From: Pseudooctadecabacter jejudonensis
Lineage (GTDB): Bacteria > Pseudomonadota > Alphaproteobacteria > Rhodobacterales > Rhodobacteraceae
DNA: 64,000 nt
Direction: 5' to 3'
Assembly: GCF_900172275.1 (NCBI RefSeq)
Contig: NZ_FWFT01000006.1
Coordinates: forward strand, 156,734-220,733
The notes beneath the pieces were generated by a model. That model was given only the letters and a program-made list of their open reading frames with translations. It did no database searches and was not told where the DNA came from. Shown here piece after piece: positions 35,036-44,692 of this stretch. The position numbers and the translations under genes are program-made. Every line of letters starts with the position of its first letter. The stretch's first letter is position 1.

Positions 35036-35482
35036 ATGCGCGAAAACACCACAGAGGTCATCGTCGGGGCCGCCGTATTTGCGGCGGCTTTGGGCTTTTT
35101 GTGGGTTCTCTTGGGGGCCGCAGGGATAGGCGGGCCCGCGACGGGTCAGGATTTGCGCGCCAACTTTCGGTCGGCTGAGGGGGTGACCGTGGGCACGGAC
35201 ATTCGCATGGCGGGCGTGTCCATCGGCACCGTCAGCGGGCTTTCGCTGAACACCGACACCTATCGTGCCGAGGCCCTATTTGCCATTGATGACGGCGTGC
35301 CCATCCCCAATGATAGCGCCGCCGTGGTCGCCTCTGAAGGTCTGTTGGGCGGCACCTTTGTGGAAATCGTACCGGGCGGGTCGTTTGATATGTATGAAGA
35401 CGGCGCGTTGATCGAAGACACCCAAGGGGCGGTCAGTTTGATCCAACTGTTGATGACCTTTGTGGGGCGGGACGACGAATGA
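35036..35482 (+). CDS. mlaD: MlaD-type phospholipid transport protein
   Basis: A 148-residue protein of the MCE/MlaD family that shuttles phospholipids between the membranes to keep the outer membrane asymmetric. One N-terminal membrane helix (about 8-28), then a single MCE domain: FRSAEGVTVGTDIRMAGVSIGTVSGL (about 45-70). It lies 9 bp after the NDUFA12 gene and overlaps the next gene by 4 bp (ATGA). The other mla genes are not in the window, so it must work with an Mla ATPase/permease encoded elsewhere. Confidence 0.9.
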   Translation: MRENTTEVIVGAAVFAAALGFLWVLLGAAGIGGPATGQDLRANFRSAEGVTVGTDIRMAGVSIGTVSGLSLNTDTYRAEALFAIDDGVPIPNDSAAVVASEGLLGGTFVEIVPGGSFDMYEDGALIEDTQGAVSLIQLLMTFVGRDDE

Positions 35483-35847
35483 GAACGATACGTGCAGCGA
35501 TTTTTGCGACCCTGGTTGCGGCCATGGGTCTGCCCGCAGTGGCACAGGAGGCGACGACCGGAACAGGTGGTGTTCTGCGCGTTCTGGACAAGATCACGGG
35601 GCGCACGGATGACCTGCAATTCGCCAACGGTGAGACCAAGCAATATGGCTTGCTGAACATCACCATGACGGAGTGCCGCTATCCGTCAGGCAACAGATCG
35701 GGCGATGCCTACGCCCTGCTGACGATGGTTTACAACAACGAGGTTGAGCCTGTTTTTCGCGGTTGGATGATCGCCTCGGCGCCTGCGCTGAACGCGTTGG
35801 ATCATCCGCGTTATGATGTCTGGGCGTTGCGCTGCAGCACCGAATAG
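35479..35847 (+). CDS. DUF2155 exported protein
   Basis: A 122-residue protein with a signal peptide (cleavage after PAVAQ, about residue 23). The body has GGVLRVLDKITGRTDDL and ECRYPSGNRSGDAYALLTM, characteristic of DUF2155, an alphaproteobacterial family of unknown function that is found beside NDUFA12 and aat. Two cysteines in the mature part could form a disulfide. The gene starts in an ATGA overlap with mlaD and its 3' end overlaps the convergent aat gene by 37 bp. Confidence 0.85.
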   Translation: MRTIRAAIFATLVAAMGLPAVAQEATTGTGGVLRVLDKITGRTDDLQFANGETKQYGLLNITMTECRYPSGNRSGDAYALLTMVYNNEVEPVFRGWMIASAPALNALDHPRYDVWALRCSTE

Positions 35848-36452
35848 ACGTCCGGCACTGGGCCTTGCCGGTCAAAATGCGCATCAAGTGCGAGGGCCTC
35901 CGTCAGGCGTGCGCGGTATTGGGCACGGGGGATTTCCACCGCCCCCAAACGGGCCAGATGCGGCGTGATGAACTGCGTGTCAAACAAGGAAAAGCCGCCC
36001 ACGCGCAGCCGGTCCACCAGATAGGCCAGCGCCACTTTTGAGGCATCGCGCCTGCGGCTGAACATGCTTTCGCCAAAAAACGCGCCGCCCAGGGTGATCC
36101 CGAAGACACCGCCCACCAGCGCGTCCTCCTCCCAGATTTCAATGGAGCGCGCCATGCGGGCCAGATGCAGCTGGCCATAAAGATCGCTGAGCATGTCGTT
36201 GATCCATGTCTCATCCCTGTCGGCGCAGCCCTGCACAACGCCTGCAAAATCAACGTCGTAGGTGACGCGAAACCGATCCGCGCGCATGGTTTTGGCCAAT
36301 GAGCGAGAGATGTGGAACCCATCCAGCGGGATCACACCGCGCAGGCGCGGATCCACCCAGAACAATTCCGTATCGGTGCGGTGCTCGGCCATGGGAAAGA
36401 TCCCGCCCGCGTAGGCTGACAGCAAAATTTCAGGCGTTAGGGTCGTGGTCAC
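35811..36452 (-). CDS. aat: leucyl/phenylalanyl-tRNA-protein transferase
   Basis: Adds Leu or Phe from aminoacyl-tRNA to N-terminal Lys/Arg of proteins, marking them for ClpS/ClpAP degradation (N-degron pathway). Signatures: LLSAYAGGIFPMAE (about 10-23), WVDPRLRGVIPLDGFHISRSL, and GVFGITLGGAFFGESMFS. 213 residues, normal. It lies convergent with and overlapping the DUF2155 gene by 37 bp. The presence of clpP and clpX 2 kb away agrees in function, but they are not in one operon. Confidence 0.94.
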   Translation of the reverse strand: MTTTLTPEILLSAYAGGIFPMAEHRTDTELFWVDPRLRGVIPLDGFHISRSLAKTMRADRFRVTYDVDFAGVVQGCADRDETWINDMLSDLYGQLHLARMARSIEIWEEDALVGGVFGITLGGAFFGESMFSRRRDASKVALAYLVDRLRVGGFSLFDTQFITPHLARLGAVEIPRAQYRARLTEALALDAHFDRQGPVPDVYSVLQRNAQTS

Positions 36453-36526
36453 GTGTCGTGTCCTTGCGGGGCTTGCTTTGTGGTCGGCGGGTGCGAATAC
36501 TCAGAAAAAAGAACGGAGCAGTCCCA

Positions 36527-37240
36527 ATGTCATTTTTCGATTTTATTGAAGATCTTCCCTATTACCAAGACGTTGATGTGTCCGTGCCGCGGATGAATGC
36601 GCGGTATGAGGCCCTGATCGCCCCCCATGCGGAGGCCATCAACGGCGCACGGGTGCTGGATTTGGCCGCTCACGATGGGCGCTGGTCCTACGCCTTTGCG
36701 GGGGCAGGCGCGGCGGAGGTTGTGGGCATCGAAGGCCGCCAAGAGATGGTGGATAAGTTTGCAGATTTTCCTGATGCGCCGTTCAAGGACCGCATTGATT
36801 TGCGGGTGGGCGATATTTACGACGGGATGGAGGCCGAAATCGCCAAGGGCGAAACCTATGATATCGTTGCGGTTTTCGGCATTCTGTATCACCTGATGGA
36901 TCATTTCCGGCTGTTCCAGCTGATCCGCAAGCTGCAGCCCAAGATGGTGATCGTGGACAGTGAATTCATGCTGCGACCCGGCCCGATCATGATGCTGATC
37001 ACTGAAAGGACGTCGAATGTGCTGAACGCGATCCCGCAGTATGAAGGGCAGGAACGGGCGATCAAGGCCGTGTGCAGTTTCCGCGCGATGGAAGATATGG
37101 CGCAGGCGCTTGCCTATGAGATCGAGTGGTTCGATTGGGACGCCCGCGACGAGGACGCGCGCGTGGGGCTGAGCGATTATTATCGCCCCAAAGACAAGAG
37201 GCGCGGCACCTGCGTGCTGCGCCCCTTTCGCAATGATTGA
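36527..37240 (+). CDS. class I SAM-dependent methyltransferase
   Basis: A 237-residue Rossmann-fold methyltransferase. Motif I is ARVLDLAAHDGRWSYAFA (41-58), with AHDG in place of the usual GxGxG; VVGIEGRQEMV is motif II, and IVAVFGILYHLMDH motif IV-like. The substrate is unknown. Its start at 36527 follows ACGGAG; the reading frame is open upstream through aat but without homology. It points away from aat and converges on accC (9 bp apart). Confidence 0.8.
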   Translation: MSFFDFIEDLPYYQDVDVSVPRMNARYEALIAPHAEAINGARVLDLAAHDGRWSYAFAGAGAAEVVGIEGRQEMVDKFADFPDAPFKDRIDLRVGDIYDGMEAEIAKGETYDIVAVFGILYHLMDHFRLFQLIRKLQPKMVIVDSEFMLRPGPIMMLITERTSNVLNAIPQYEGQERAIKAVCSFRAMEDMAQALAYEIEWFDWDARDEDARVGLSDYYRPKDKRRGTCVLRPFRND

Positions 37241-37249
37241 TTGGCCAGA

Positions 37250-38599
37250 TCAGCCGACCAGATTGTCCTCAAGCCAATGTTCAAGCCAGTGGATGTTGTA
37301 GTCACCTGACAAAACGGCCTCTTCCTGCAACAGAGCATGAAAGAGGGGCACGGTGGTGTCGACACCGTCGACGATCAGCTCCCCCAAGGCACGGGCCAAA
37401 CGGGCCAACGCCTCTGGCCGGTCGCGGCCGTGGACGATCAGCTTGCCGATCAGGCTGTCGTAATAGGGCGGGATGGAATAGCCGTCATAAAGCGCGGAAT
37501 CCATGCGCACGCCAAGGCCACCGGGTGCGTGAAACTGTGTGATCTTGCCCGGACAGGGCGAGAAGTTGGGTAGTTTCTCGGCGTTGATCCGAACCTCAAT
37601 CGCGTGGCCGTTGATCTTCAGATCGTCCTGACCGAACGACATGGGCAGCCCTGCTGCCACGCGGATTTGTTCGCGCACAAGGTCTTGGCCGAAGATGGCC
37701 TCGGTCACGGGGTGTTCCACCTGCAGGCGGGTGTTCATTTCGATGAAGTAGAATTCGCCGTTTTCATACAGGAATTCGATGGTGCCAGCGCCGATGTAGT
37801 TGATGCGCGCGCAAGCGTCGGCGCAAATCTTGCCGATGCGGGCGCGTTCTTCGGCGGTGATGGACGGACCGGGGGCTTCCTCGAACACCTTTTGGTGGCG
37901 GCGTTGCAGGGAACAATCCCGTTCGCCCAGATGGACTGCATTCCCTTTGCCGTCGCCAAACACCTGAATTTCGATGTGGCGCGGGGTGGTCAGGTATTTT
38001 TCAATATAGACGTCGGGGTTGCCGAAGTTGGCTTTGCCTTCGGCGCGGGCGGTCTGGAAGGCCGATTTCATCTCTTCGGCAGAATTGGCCACTTTCATGC
38101 CCTTGCCGCCGCCACCAGCTGTAGCCTTGATGATCACGGGATAGCCGAACTCCTCGCCGATTTTCAGCGCGTCTTCGACCGTGTCAACGCCGCCATCGGA
38201 TCCGGGCACGCAAGGCACGCCCAGTTCTTTCATCGTGTCCTTGGCGGTGATCTTGTCGCCCATGACGCGGATGTGTTCGGCGGTGGGGCCGATGAAGGTC
38301 AGCCCGTGGTCTTCGACGATCTGCACGAATTGCGCGTTTTCGGACAGGAAACCGTAGCCGGGATGGATCGCCTGCGCGCCGGTGATTTCACAAGCGGAAA
38401 TGATGGCCGGAAAGCTGAGGTAGCTGGAGGGCGAGGCGGGCGGGCCAATGCACACGCTTTCGTCGGCCATGCGCACATGCATGGCGTCGGCGTCGGCGGT
38501 GGAATGGACAGCAACAGATCCGATGCCCATTTCGCGACACGCGCGGATCACCCGCAACGCGATCTCCCCCCGGTTGGCAATCAGGATTTTATCAAACAT
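37250..38599 (-). CDS. accC: acetyl-CoA carboxylase biotin carboxylase subunit
   Basis: Carboxylates biotin on AccB with ATP and bicarbonate, the first half-reaction of fatty-acid synthesis. 449 residues, ATP-grasp fold. N-terminal [21 protein letters not shown], the glycine-rich ATP loop [12 protein letters not shown] (about 160-171) and the [14 protein letters not shown] catalytic segment (about 287-300) are intact. Nine bases after accB, so accB-accC form an operon. Confidence 0.96.
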   Translation of the reverse strand: MFDKILIANRGEIALRVIRACREMGIGSVAVHSTADADAMHVRMADESVCIGPPASPSSYLSFPAIISACEITGAQAIHPGYGFLSENAQFVQIVEDHGLTFIGPTAEHIRVMGDKITAKDTMKELGVPCVPGSDGGVDTVEDALKIGEEFGYPVIIKATAGGGGKGMKVANSAEEMKSAFQTARAEGKANFGNPDVYIEKYLTTPRHIEIQVFGDGKGNAVHLGERDCSLQRRHQKVFEEAPGPSITAEERARIGKICADACARINYIGAGTIEFLYENGEFYFIEMNTRLQVEHPVTEAIFGQDLVREQIRVAAGLPMSFGQDDLKINGHAIEVRINAEKLPNFSPCPGKITQFHAPGGLGVRMDSALYDGYSIPPYYDSLIGKLIVHGRDRPEALARLARALGELIVDGVDTTVPLFHALLQEEAVLSGDYNIHWLEHWLEDNLVG

Positions 38600-38608
38600 C
38601 TCAACCCC

Positions 38609-39106
38609 TTATTCGACAACCATGAGGGGCGCGCCGAATTCAACGGGTGCGCCGTCTTCGACCAGAATGCGTTTCACCGTGCCGGATTTGGGCGCGGGAA
38701 TGTGGTTCATGGTTTTCATGGCTTCGATGATCAGCAGGGTGTCGCCTTCGTTGACGGTGTCGCCCACCTTGGCGAAGTTGGCGGCATCGGGTTCGGGGGC
38801 CAGATATACGGTGCCGACCATGGGGGAGGTCACGGCGCCGGGCAGATTGGCCGGGTCCACATCGTCGCTGGCGGGGGCTGCTGCTGCCGGTGCGGCAGAT
38901 GGGGCGGGGGCTGCGACAGGTGCTGGGGCAGCGGCCTTTTGCGTTACGACCTGGCCAGGCTGTTGGCGGCTGACGCGCACATTCAAGCTGTCGTTTTCGC
39001 CGTAGTCGCGTTTGACCTGAAGTTCTGTCAGATCGTTTTCGCGCAGCAGTTCTGCCAATGCCTTAATAAAGCTGACGTCCGTATCATGGGGCGTTTTTTT
39101 GGTCAT
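38609..39106 (-). CDS. accB: acetyl-CoA carboxylase biotin carboxyl carrier protein
   Basis: Carries biotin between AccC and the carboxyltransferase. 165 residues: an N-terminal helical part, a Pro/Ala-rich linker (about 55-80) and the biotinyl domain with biotin acceptor K131 in EAMKTMN. GAGGGAAAA precedes the ATG at 39106, which is preferred over a longer reading to 39151. Confidence 0.95.
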   Translation of the reverse strand: MTKKTPHDTDVSFIKALAELLRENDLTELQVKRDYGENDSLNVRVSRQQPGQVVTQKAAAPAPVAAPAPSAAPAAAAPASDDVDPANLPGAVTSPMVGTVYLAPEPDAANFAKVGDTVNEGDTLLIIEAMKTMNHIPAPKSGTVKRILVEDGAPVEFGAPLMVVE

Positions 39107-39240
39107 TTTTCCCTCGGCCAGTTGCCTGTTCTTGTGCAAACAGCCCCGCAAACCGGCAGGGCTTTTATGTCCTTACACCAAGGTCACGACGGTTGAAAGC
39201 GCAGGCGGGCGGGAAAATGACCCCACGTCATTTCGACATG

Positions 39241-39618
39241 TTAGCGGTCAAGGTCCGATGTGGGGTCAGGGTCTGATGCCACGGGCTCAGCAGGCGGCGG
39301 TTTCTGCGCCTCCTGGTCCTCCGGCAGCATGGTGATACCATAGGGTTTGAGGGTACGTTCGGCCTGTGATGCGCCAACGGGTTCGAATTCGGGCAGATCT
39401 TCCTGCAAGGGCAATGCGGCCTGAGACACGAGGCCGGATTGATTGGGGGTGGCGGGCATCGGCAGCGGCACCTGAGGCGTGGGATCGGTTTTGAGGGCGG
39501 CGGTATCCGCGGTCGGGCGGGCGTCCGGTGTGGCAGGGGGCGGGGCCGCGTCTGCAGAGGGTTGGACGGTCGGGCCCGAGATCTGCGGGCCGGCGACGTT
39601 GGGAGATTGCATAACCAT
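39241..39618 (-). CDS. proline-rich protein of unknown function
   Basis: A 125-residue, Pro/Ala/Asp-rich, probably disordered protein without signal peptide. It starts MVMQSPNVAGPQISGPTVQP; AGGAG lies 7 bases before the ATG at 39618. The only non-repetitive block is near the C-terminal third (EFEPVGASQAERTLKPYGITMLPEDQEAQ in two parts), which may be a short binding motif. It lies between the acs terminator and accB, in the same direction. Composition alone could mislead, but the good ribosome binding site speaks for a real gene. Confidence 0.5.
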   Translation of the reverse strand: MVMQSPNVAGPQISGPTVQPSADAAPPPATPDARPTADTAALKTDPTPQVPLPMPATPNQSGLVSQAALPLQEDLPEFEPVGASQAERTLKPYGITMLPEDQEAQKPPPAEPVASDPDPTSDLDR

Positions 39619-39702
39619 TACAGGCTCCTTCAACACAGAAGAAAGCCCCCACCGTCTGTGATCAAACCACACAGACGTTAACAAACCCTTTCTTGGTTCA
39701 AT

Positions 39703-39737
39703 AAAAAACCGCGCCGGTTCGCACCAGCGCGGTTTTT
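39703..39737 (-). terminator. rho-independent terminator of acs
   Basis: Stem AAAAACCGCGC / GCGCGGTTTTT with a 12-nt loop, 50 bp beyond the acs stop; the minus-strand transcript ends in GGTTTTTTA. Confidence 0.82.
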
Positions 39738-39785
39738 GGGCACCGTGTTGGCCCCCGTATTGCCGCCTTGTTGCGGCAGCAGGGA

Positions 39786-41732
39786 TCAGTCGGAGCGGTT
39801 CATGCGGTTCGCGATCAGATCATCGACCACCGAAGGGTCGGCGAGGGTCGAGGTATCGCCCAAGGCGCCAAAATCATCCTCGGCGATTTTGCGCAGGATG
39901 CGGCGCATGATCTTGCCGGAGCGTGTTTTGGGCAGGCCCGGCGCCCATTGGATCAGATCCGGTTTGGCGATGGGGCCGATTTCCGTGCGGACCCAGGTTT
40001 CCAATTCCTTGCGCAGCTCGTCGCTGGGCTCTTCGCCGTTCATCAGGGTCACATAGGCGTAGATCCCCTGACCTTTGATGTCATGGGGGTATCCGACGAC
40101 GGCGGATTCCGCGACTTTGGCGTGTGCCACGAGGGCGGATTCGACCTCGGCTGTGCCCATGCGGTGGCCGGAGACGTTGATGACGTCATCCACGCGGCCT
40201 GTGACCCAGTAATCACCGTCCGCGTCGCGTTTGCAGCCGTCGCCGGAGAAATAGTAGCCTTTGTAATCGCCAAAATAGGTCTTTTCGAACCGTTCGTGAT
40301 CGCCCCAGACAGTGCGCATCTGGCCGGGCCAGCTGTCGGCGATGCACAGCACGCCTTCGACGTCGTTGCCGTGGATTTCCTCGCCCGATTGCGGGTCAAG
40401 CACGACGGGTTTCACGCCAAAGAACGGGGTTTGTGCTGCACCCGGTTTCAGGGTCGTGGCGCCGGGCAGGGGGGTCAGCATGTGACCTCCGGTTTCTGTC
40501 TGCCAGAAGGTGTCGACGATGGGGCAATTGCCGCCGCCGACCACGTTGTAATACCATGTCCAGGCTTCCGGATTTATCGGCTCACCCACGGAGCCAAGCA
40601 GACGCAAGTCACTGAGATCATGTTTTTTTACGTGATCATCGCCCGCGCCCATGAGCGCCCGAATGGCGGTGGGTGCGGTGTAGAATTGGGTGACTTTGTG
40701 CTTTGCGCAAACCTCCCAGAAGCGGCCTGCGTCGGGGAAGGTCGGCACGCCTTCGAACATGATCGTGGTCGCGCCATTGGCCAGCGGGCCATAGACGATA
40801 TAGCTGTGGCCAGTGACCCAGCCCACGTCGGCGGTGCACCAGAAGACATCACCGTCGTGGTAGTCGAACGTGTATTGGTGCGTCATCGACGCGTAGACGA
40901 GGTAGCCGCCGGTCGTATGCACCACGCCCTTGGGCTGACCGGTGGAGCCGGAGGTGTAGAGGATGAACAACGGGTCTTCCGCGTTCATTTCTTCGGGCTT
41001 TTGGTAATCGTCCGCCTCAAGCACCAGTTCGTTATAGTCGTAGTCACGATCCGTCCAGGTGGTCTGACCGCCCGTGCGTTTTACCACCAGACACTTAACA
41101 TTTTCCTTACAATGCAGCAGGGCCGCATCGGCGTTGGATTTAAGGGGTGTTTCGCGTCCGCCGCGGGGGGCGTAGTCGGCAGTGATCACCAGCTTGGCGT
41201 CGCAGCCGTTGATTCGCGCGCCCAAGGCGTCCGGCGAAAAGCCAGCGAAAACGATGGAATGGACCGCGCCGATGCGGGTACAGGCGAGCATGGCGTAGGC
41301 GGCCTCTGGGATCATGGGGAGGTAGAGGACGACGCGGTCGCCTTTGGAAACTCCCAATGATTGCAGGATGTTGGCCATGCGGCAGACGTGGCCTTGCAAT
41401 TCGCGGTAGGTGATGTGCTTGGCGTCGTCCTTTGGATCATCGGGTTCCCAGATGATCGCCGTTTGATCGCCACGGGTTTCCACATGACGGTCCACGCAGT
41501 TGGCAGAGACGTTCAACGTGCCGTCTTCAAACCATTTAATGTCAATGTTTCCAGGGGTGAAGGAGCTGTTCTTCACCTTGGTGTAGGGCTTGATCCAGTC
41601 CAGCCGTTTGCCCTCTTCGGCCCAGAACCCTTCGGGGTCGGTGATCGAATGGGAATACATTTTGGCATAGGTTTCGGCGTCTGCGTGGGCGCGTTTGGCC
41701 TGTGCTTCGGTGGGGGGGTAGGTGTTGGACAT
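39786..41732 (-). CDS. acs: acetyl-CoA synthetase (AMP-forming)
   Basis: Activates acetate to acetyl-CoA through acetyl-AMP. 648 residues, normal. ATP-binding P-loop [19 protein letters not shown] (about 262-280); C-terminal SGKIMRR with K607, the lysine that is acetylated to switch the enzyme off in other bacteria. GAGGGAC precedes the ATG. It is the last minus-strand gene after the LivK-HMGF-like importer, but a 107-bp gap with four GTATGG repeats suggests its own promoter. Part of the putative short-carboxylate module. Confidence 0.96.
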   Translation of the reverse strand: MSNTYPPTEAQAKRAHADAETYAKMYSHSITDPEGFWAEEGKRLDWIKPYTKVKNSSFTPGNIDIKWFEDGTLNVSANCVDRHVETRGDQTAIIWEPDDPKDDAKHITYRELQGHVCRMANILQSLGVSKGDRVVLYLPMIPEAAYAMLACTRIGAVHSIVFAGFSPDALGARINGCDAKLVITADYAPRGGRETPLKSNADAALLHCKENVKCLVVKRTGGQTTWTDRDYDYNELVLEADDYQKPEEMNAEDPLFILYTSGSTGQPKGVVHTTGGYLVYASMTHQYTFDYHDGDVFWCTADVGWVTGHSYIVYGPLANGATTIMFEGVPTFPDAGRFWEVCAKHKVTQFYTAPTAIRALMGAGDDHVKKHDLSDLRLLGSVGEPINPEAWTWYYNVVGGGNCPIVDTFWQTETGGHMLTPLPGATTLKPGAAQTPFFGVKPVVLDPQSGEEIHGNDVEGVLCIADSWPGQMRTVWGDHERFEKTYFGDYKGYYFSGDGCKRDADGDYWVTGRVDDVINVSGHRMGTAEVESALVAHAKVAESAVVGYPHDIKGQGIYAYVTLMNGEEPSDELRKELETWVRTEIGPIAKPDLIQWAPGLPKTRSGKIMRRILRKIAEDDFGALGDTSTLADPSVVDDLIANRMNRSD

Positions 41733-41758
41733 GGGTCCCTCGTGTCGTCAAATTTGCG

Positions 41759-41797
41759 GTATGGTTTGCGTATGGCAACCGTATGGCTCGCGTATGG
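41759..41797 (-). promoter_or_regulatory. four GTATGG direct repeats at 11-bp spacing upstream of acs
   Basis: GTATGG occurs at 41759, 41770, 41781 and 41792, exactly one helical turn apart, at -28 to -65 relative to the acs ATG. On the acs strand they read CCATAC. Evenly phased direct repeats like these are typical sites for a cooperatively binding activator. I know no regulator with this motif. Confidence 0.6.
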
Positions 41798-41839
41798 CAG
41801 CTTGGCTGGCAGGGCACCGGGCAGCGCCCCGCCAAAAGA

Positions 41840-42613
41840 TCAGATGGCGAGGTATTTCGCGCGCAGGGCCTCATCCTCAAGAACCTCTTGGGCGGAGCCG
41901 TCATAGACCACCTTGCCGATGTCGAGGATCACAGCGCGGTCGGCCAGTTTCAGGGCGGCGACGGCGTTTTGTTCGACGATGACGGTGGTGATGCCTTGAT
42001 CGCGGATCAGTTCCAGCGTTTTGGCGATTTCCTGCACGATGACAGGGGCCAGACCTTCGTAGGGTTCATCAAGCAGCAGGACCTTGATGTCCCGACACAG
42101 CGCGCGGGCAATCGACAGCATCTGCTGTTCGCCGCCCGACAGCGTCACGCCTTCCTGGTTGCGACGTTCGCGCAGACGCGGGAAGAGGTCATAGACGCGA
42201 TCGATGGACCAGCCCTTGGGGGGGGCGATCTGGGCGAGTTTGAGGTTTTCTTCAACCGTCAGGCCCGGAATGATGGAGCGGTCTTCAGGGACCAGCTGGA
42301 TGCCCGCTTGAGAGGCCTGATGGCTGCGCATTTCGTGCAAGGGCTGGTGATCGAGCCAGATTTCGCCGTGCTTCAACTCTGGGTCGTCCATCCGTGCGAT
42401 GGTGCGCAGGGTGGAGGTTTTGCCCGCGCCATTGCGGCCCAGCAGGGCGAGGATTTCGCCCTCGTGGATGTCAAAGCTGACGCCTTGGACGATGTAGCTT
42501 TCGCCGTAGTAGGCCTCGATGTCCCAAACGCTGAGGAATTTGGGGGCCGTGGCGGCCATGTTGCGGTTTTTATCGAATTTGCCCTCGGGGCGGAGTTCTT
42601 CAACGTGTGTCAT
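41840..42613 (-). CDS. ABC transporter ATP-binding protein, LivF-like
   Basis: One of two ATPases of a branched-chain-amino-acid-type (HAAT) ABC importer. 257 residues: Walker A GRNGAGKTS (about 60-68), Q-loop LVPEDRSIIPGLTV, signature LSGGEQQML, Walker B VLLLDEP, H-loop replaced by Q in VIVEQN, as usual for LivF. The N-terminus is about 20 residues longer than in standard LivF. AAGGAAC before the ATG. It is the last of the five importer genes, next to acs. Confidence 0.92.
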   Translation of the reverse strand: MTHVEELRPEGKFDKNRNMAATAPKFLSVWDIEAYYGESYIVQGVSFDIHEGEILALLGRNGAGKTSTLRTIARMDDPELKHGEIWLDHQPLHEMRSHQASQAGIQLVPEDRSIIPGLTVEENLKLAQIAPPKGWSIDRVYDLFPRLRERRNQEGVTLSGGEQQMLSIARALCRDIKVLLLDEPYEGLAPVIVQEIAKTLELIRDQGITTVIVEQNAVAALKLADRAVILDIGKVVYDGSAQEVLEDEALRAKYLAI

Positions 42614-42632
42614 GTTTTTGGTTCCTTGGTGT

Positions 42633-42678
42633 CAAAGTCTCATCGAGACTTTGGGGGCAGAGTTTCGAGGAAACTCTG
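42633..42678. repeat. twin-hairpin element (9-3-9, 4 nt, 9-3-9)
   Basis: CAAAGTCTC-ATC-GAGACTTTG (42633-42653), GGGG, then CAGAGTTTC-GAG-GAAACTCTG (42658-42678). Same geometry and related stems as the element at 7144-7189. It fills the gap between the livG- and livF-like genes. Confidence 0.7.
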
Positions 42679-42688
42679 CGCGCCGTTG

Positions 42689-43447
42689 TCAGACCTGTGC
42701 CTCGCCCAAATAGGCTTCGCGCACTTTGGGGTGGCCTTTGATATTGTCGGGGATGTCTTCGACCAGTGGCGTGCCCTGGGCCAGAACGGTGATGCGTTCG
42801 GCCAGAGAGAACACAACATTCATGTCGTGTTCGATGATGGCCATGGTGATGCCCTTTTCACGGCGGATCGTTTTCAGCAGTTCGATCGTATTTTCCGTGT
42901 CCGCGCGGGCCATGCCGGCGGTGGGTTCATCCAAGAGCAGCAGACGGGGTTCCTGCACCAGGCACATCGCCATCTCAAGCCGGCGTTTGTCGCCGCGTGA
43001 CATGGAGGAGGCTGTCATCTCGCGTTTGTCGAGCATGCCGACCTCATCGAGCATCTCTTCGGCCTTGGCGATCATGTCGCCTTCGTGGCGCACGCTTTGG
43101 ATCGCGTGCATGCGGAAGGCGCCGTCGCGTTTGGCAAAGCACGGGATCAGCATGTTTTCCATCACCGTCAGATCCGCGAAGATCTCAGGGGTTTGGAAGA
43201 CGCGGGAAATGCCCATCTGGTTGATCTCATGGGGTTGGCGGCCCAGCACGGACTGGCCGTCAAAGACCACCGACCCGCTGTCTGGGATCAGCTTGCCCAC
43301 CAGCACGTTGAGGAGGGTTGATTTGCCCGCCCCGTTGGGGCCGATGATGGCGTGGCAGGTGTTTTCTGCCACATCGAGGTTGACGTCGCCCAAGGCCTGA
43401 AGACCACCGAAGCGTTTGTTGACGCCTTTGACTGTGAGGATGCCCAT
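42689..43447 (-). CDS. ABC transporter ATP-binding protein, LivG-like
   Basis: Second ATPase of the importer, 252 residues. Walker A GPNGAGKSTLLN (about 36-47), Q-loop SRVFQTPEIFADLTV, signature SRGDKRRLEMA (a divergent LSGG-type motif, with SMSRGDKRR where LSGGQQ is usual), Walker B LLLLDEPTAGM, H-loop IIEHDM. The C-terminus is LivG-like (HPKVREAYLGE). The ATG overlaps the permease stop by one base (TAATG). Confidence 0.92.
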   Translation of the reverse strand: MGILTVKGVNKRFGGLQALGDVNLDVAENTCHAIIGPNGAGKSTLLNVLVGKLIPDSGSVVFDGQSVLGRQPHEINQMGISRVFQTPEIFADLTVMENMLIPCFAKRDGAFRMHAIQSVRHEGDMIAKAEEMLDEVGMLDKREMTASSMSRGDKRRLEMAMCLVQEPRLLLLDEPTAGMARADTENTIELLKTIRREKGITMAIIEHDMNVVFSLAERITVLAQGTPLVEDIPDNIKGHPKVREAYLGEAQV

Positions 43448-44688
43448 TAGTTGTCTCCTGCGGTTTTGTTGCGGCGGAATTTGGCGGCGATGCGTTGGCC
43501 GCCTTCGACGAGGCCACCGGGCAGGAAGATCACGACCAGCATGAACATGATGCCCAGCGTCAGGTGCCAGCCTTTGCCGATGAAGGGATAGACAAGGGAG
43601 ACCATCACATCCTCAAGGCCGTCAGGCATGAAGGCGAACCATTCGTGCAGGATGTCCTTGTTGATCTTGGAGATGATGTTTTCCATGTATTTGATGAAGC
43701 CCGCGCCGAGGATGGGGCCCATCAGGGTGCCTGCGCCGCCCAGGATCGTCATGATCACGACTTCGCCTGAGGCGGTCCAGAACATGCGTTCCGGTCCCAC
43801 TTGTGTGTCCATGGCGACCATCAGGCCACCGGCCAGACCGGCATACATGCCGGAGATGATGAAGGCCCAGAGGGTGTAGCGCTTTGGCGTCAGGCCTGTG
43901 TAGTTCATCCGCTGCTGGTTGGATTTCACGGCGCGCAGCATCATCCCGAAGGGGGAGCGGAAGACGCGGATCGACAGGTAGAAGGCGATCAGCATGAACA
44001 CGGCGGCGATGTAGTAGCCTAGGTTGAAGGTAAAGAGCCAGTTGCCCAGGGCCAGTTCATAGGAATTGCCCATTTCGGCCCCAAAGAGGTTGGCGCGGCC
44101 GATGCTGCCGTCCGTTGGCCCGCCAAAGAGTGGCGTGTCGGTGTTCTTGATCTGCAGGCCGGTTTCACCGCCTGTGATCGGTGTGAGCACCGAATAGGCC
44201 ATGGCGAACATCATCTGCGCAAAGGCCAGTGTCAGGATCGAAAAGTAGATCCCTGAGCGGCGCAGGGAGACAAAGCCCACCACGAGGCTGAACAGCCCTG
44301 CCACCACGATGGCAAAGAGGATGCCGGGGATGACATTGAGCGTGACCAGCTTCATCGACCAGATGGCCGCGTAAGAGCCCACACCCAGAAACGCGGCGTG
44401 GCCGAAGCTGAGGTAGCCCGTGAGGCCAAACAGGATGTTGAACCCGATGGCGAAGATGCCAAAGATCACGAAGCGCTGCATCAGGTCAGGATAGCCCGCG
44501 TTGAACTGCGCCATGGCGGAGCCTTCGGGGAAGGGGTTGAGGATGAAGGGCGCCAGCACCACCAGGGCGAAGACGATCAACATCAACGTGCTGTCGCGTT
44601 TTGTCAGGCCAAGGAAGCCGCCCGAGGCCGCACGCGGACGCGGTGAGGGGGCTGCGGTGGTGACGGATGGGTTTGTTTGATCGGTCAT
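43447..44688 (-). CDS. ABC transporter permease, LivM-like
   Basis: 413-residue inner-membrane permease with about nine or ten helices. The stretch [26 protein letters not shown] (about 83-108, in parts) and [19 protein letters not shown] (about 251-269) are the LivM hallmarks. The N-terminal 30 residues are a soluble, Pro/Ala-rich tail. Overlaps the livG-like gene and follows the LivH-like gene by 4 bp. Confidence 0.92.
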   Translation of the reverse strand: MTDQTNPSVTTAAPSPRPRAASGGFLGLTKRDSTLMLIVFALVVLAPFILNPFPEGSAMAQFNAGYPDLMQRFVIFGIFAIGFNILFGLTGYLSFGHAAFLGVGSYAAIWSMKLVTLNVIPGILFAIVVAGLFSLVVGFVSLRRSGIYFSILTLAFAQMMFAMAYSVLTPITGGETGLQIKNTDTPLFGGPTDGSIGRANLFGAEMGNSYELALGNWLFTFNLGYYIAAVFMLIAFYLSIRVFRSPFGMMLRAVKSNQQRMNYTGLTPKRYTLWAFIISGMYAGLAGGLMVAMDTQVGPERMFWTASGEVVIMTILGGAGTLMGPILGAGFIKYMENIISKINKDILHEWFAFMPDGLEDVMVSLVYPFIGKGWHLTLGIMFMLVVIFLPGGLVEGGQRIAAKFRRNKTAGDN

Positions 44689-44692
44689 TGGA

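Noticed and set aside
37604..39196. A 530-residue open frame on the plus strand opposite accC-accB
   Set aside because: Low-complexity Gly/Val/Phe translation; accC and accB on the other strand have full catalytic motifs.
39768..41360. A 530-residue plus-strand frame opposite acs
   Set aside because: Shadow of acs, without homology, ribosome binding site or motif.
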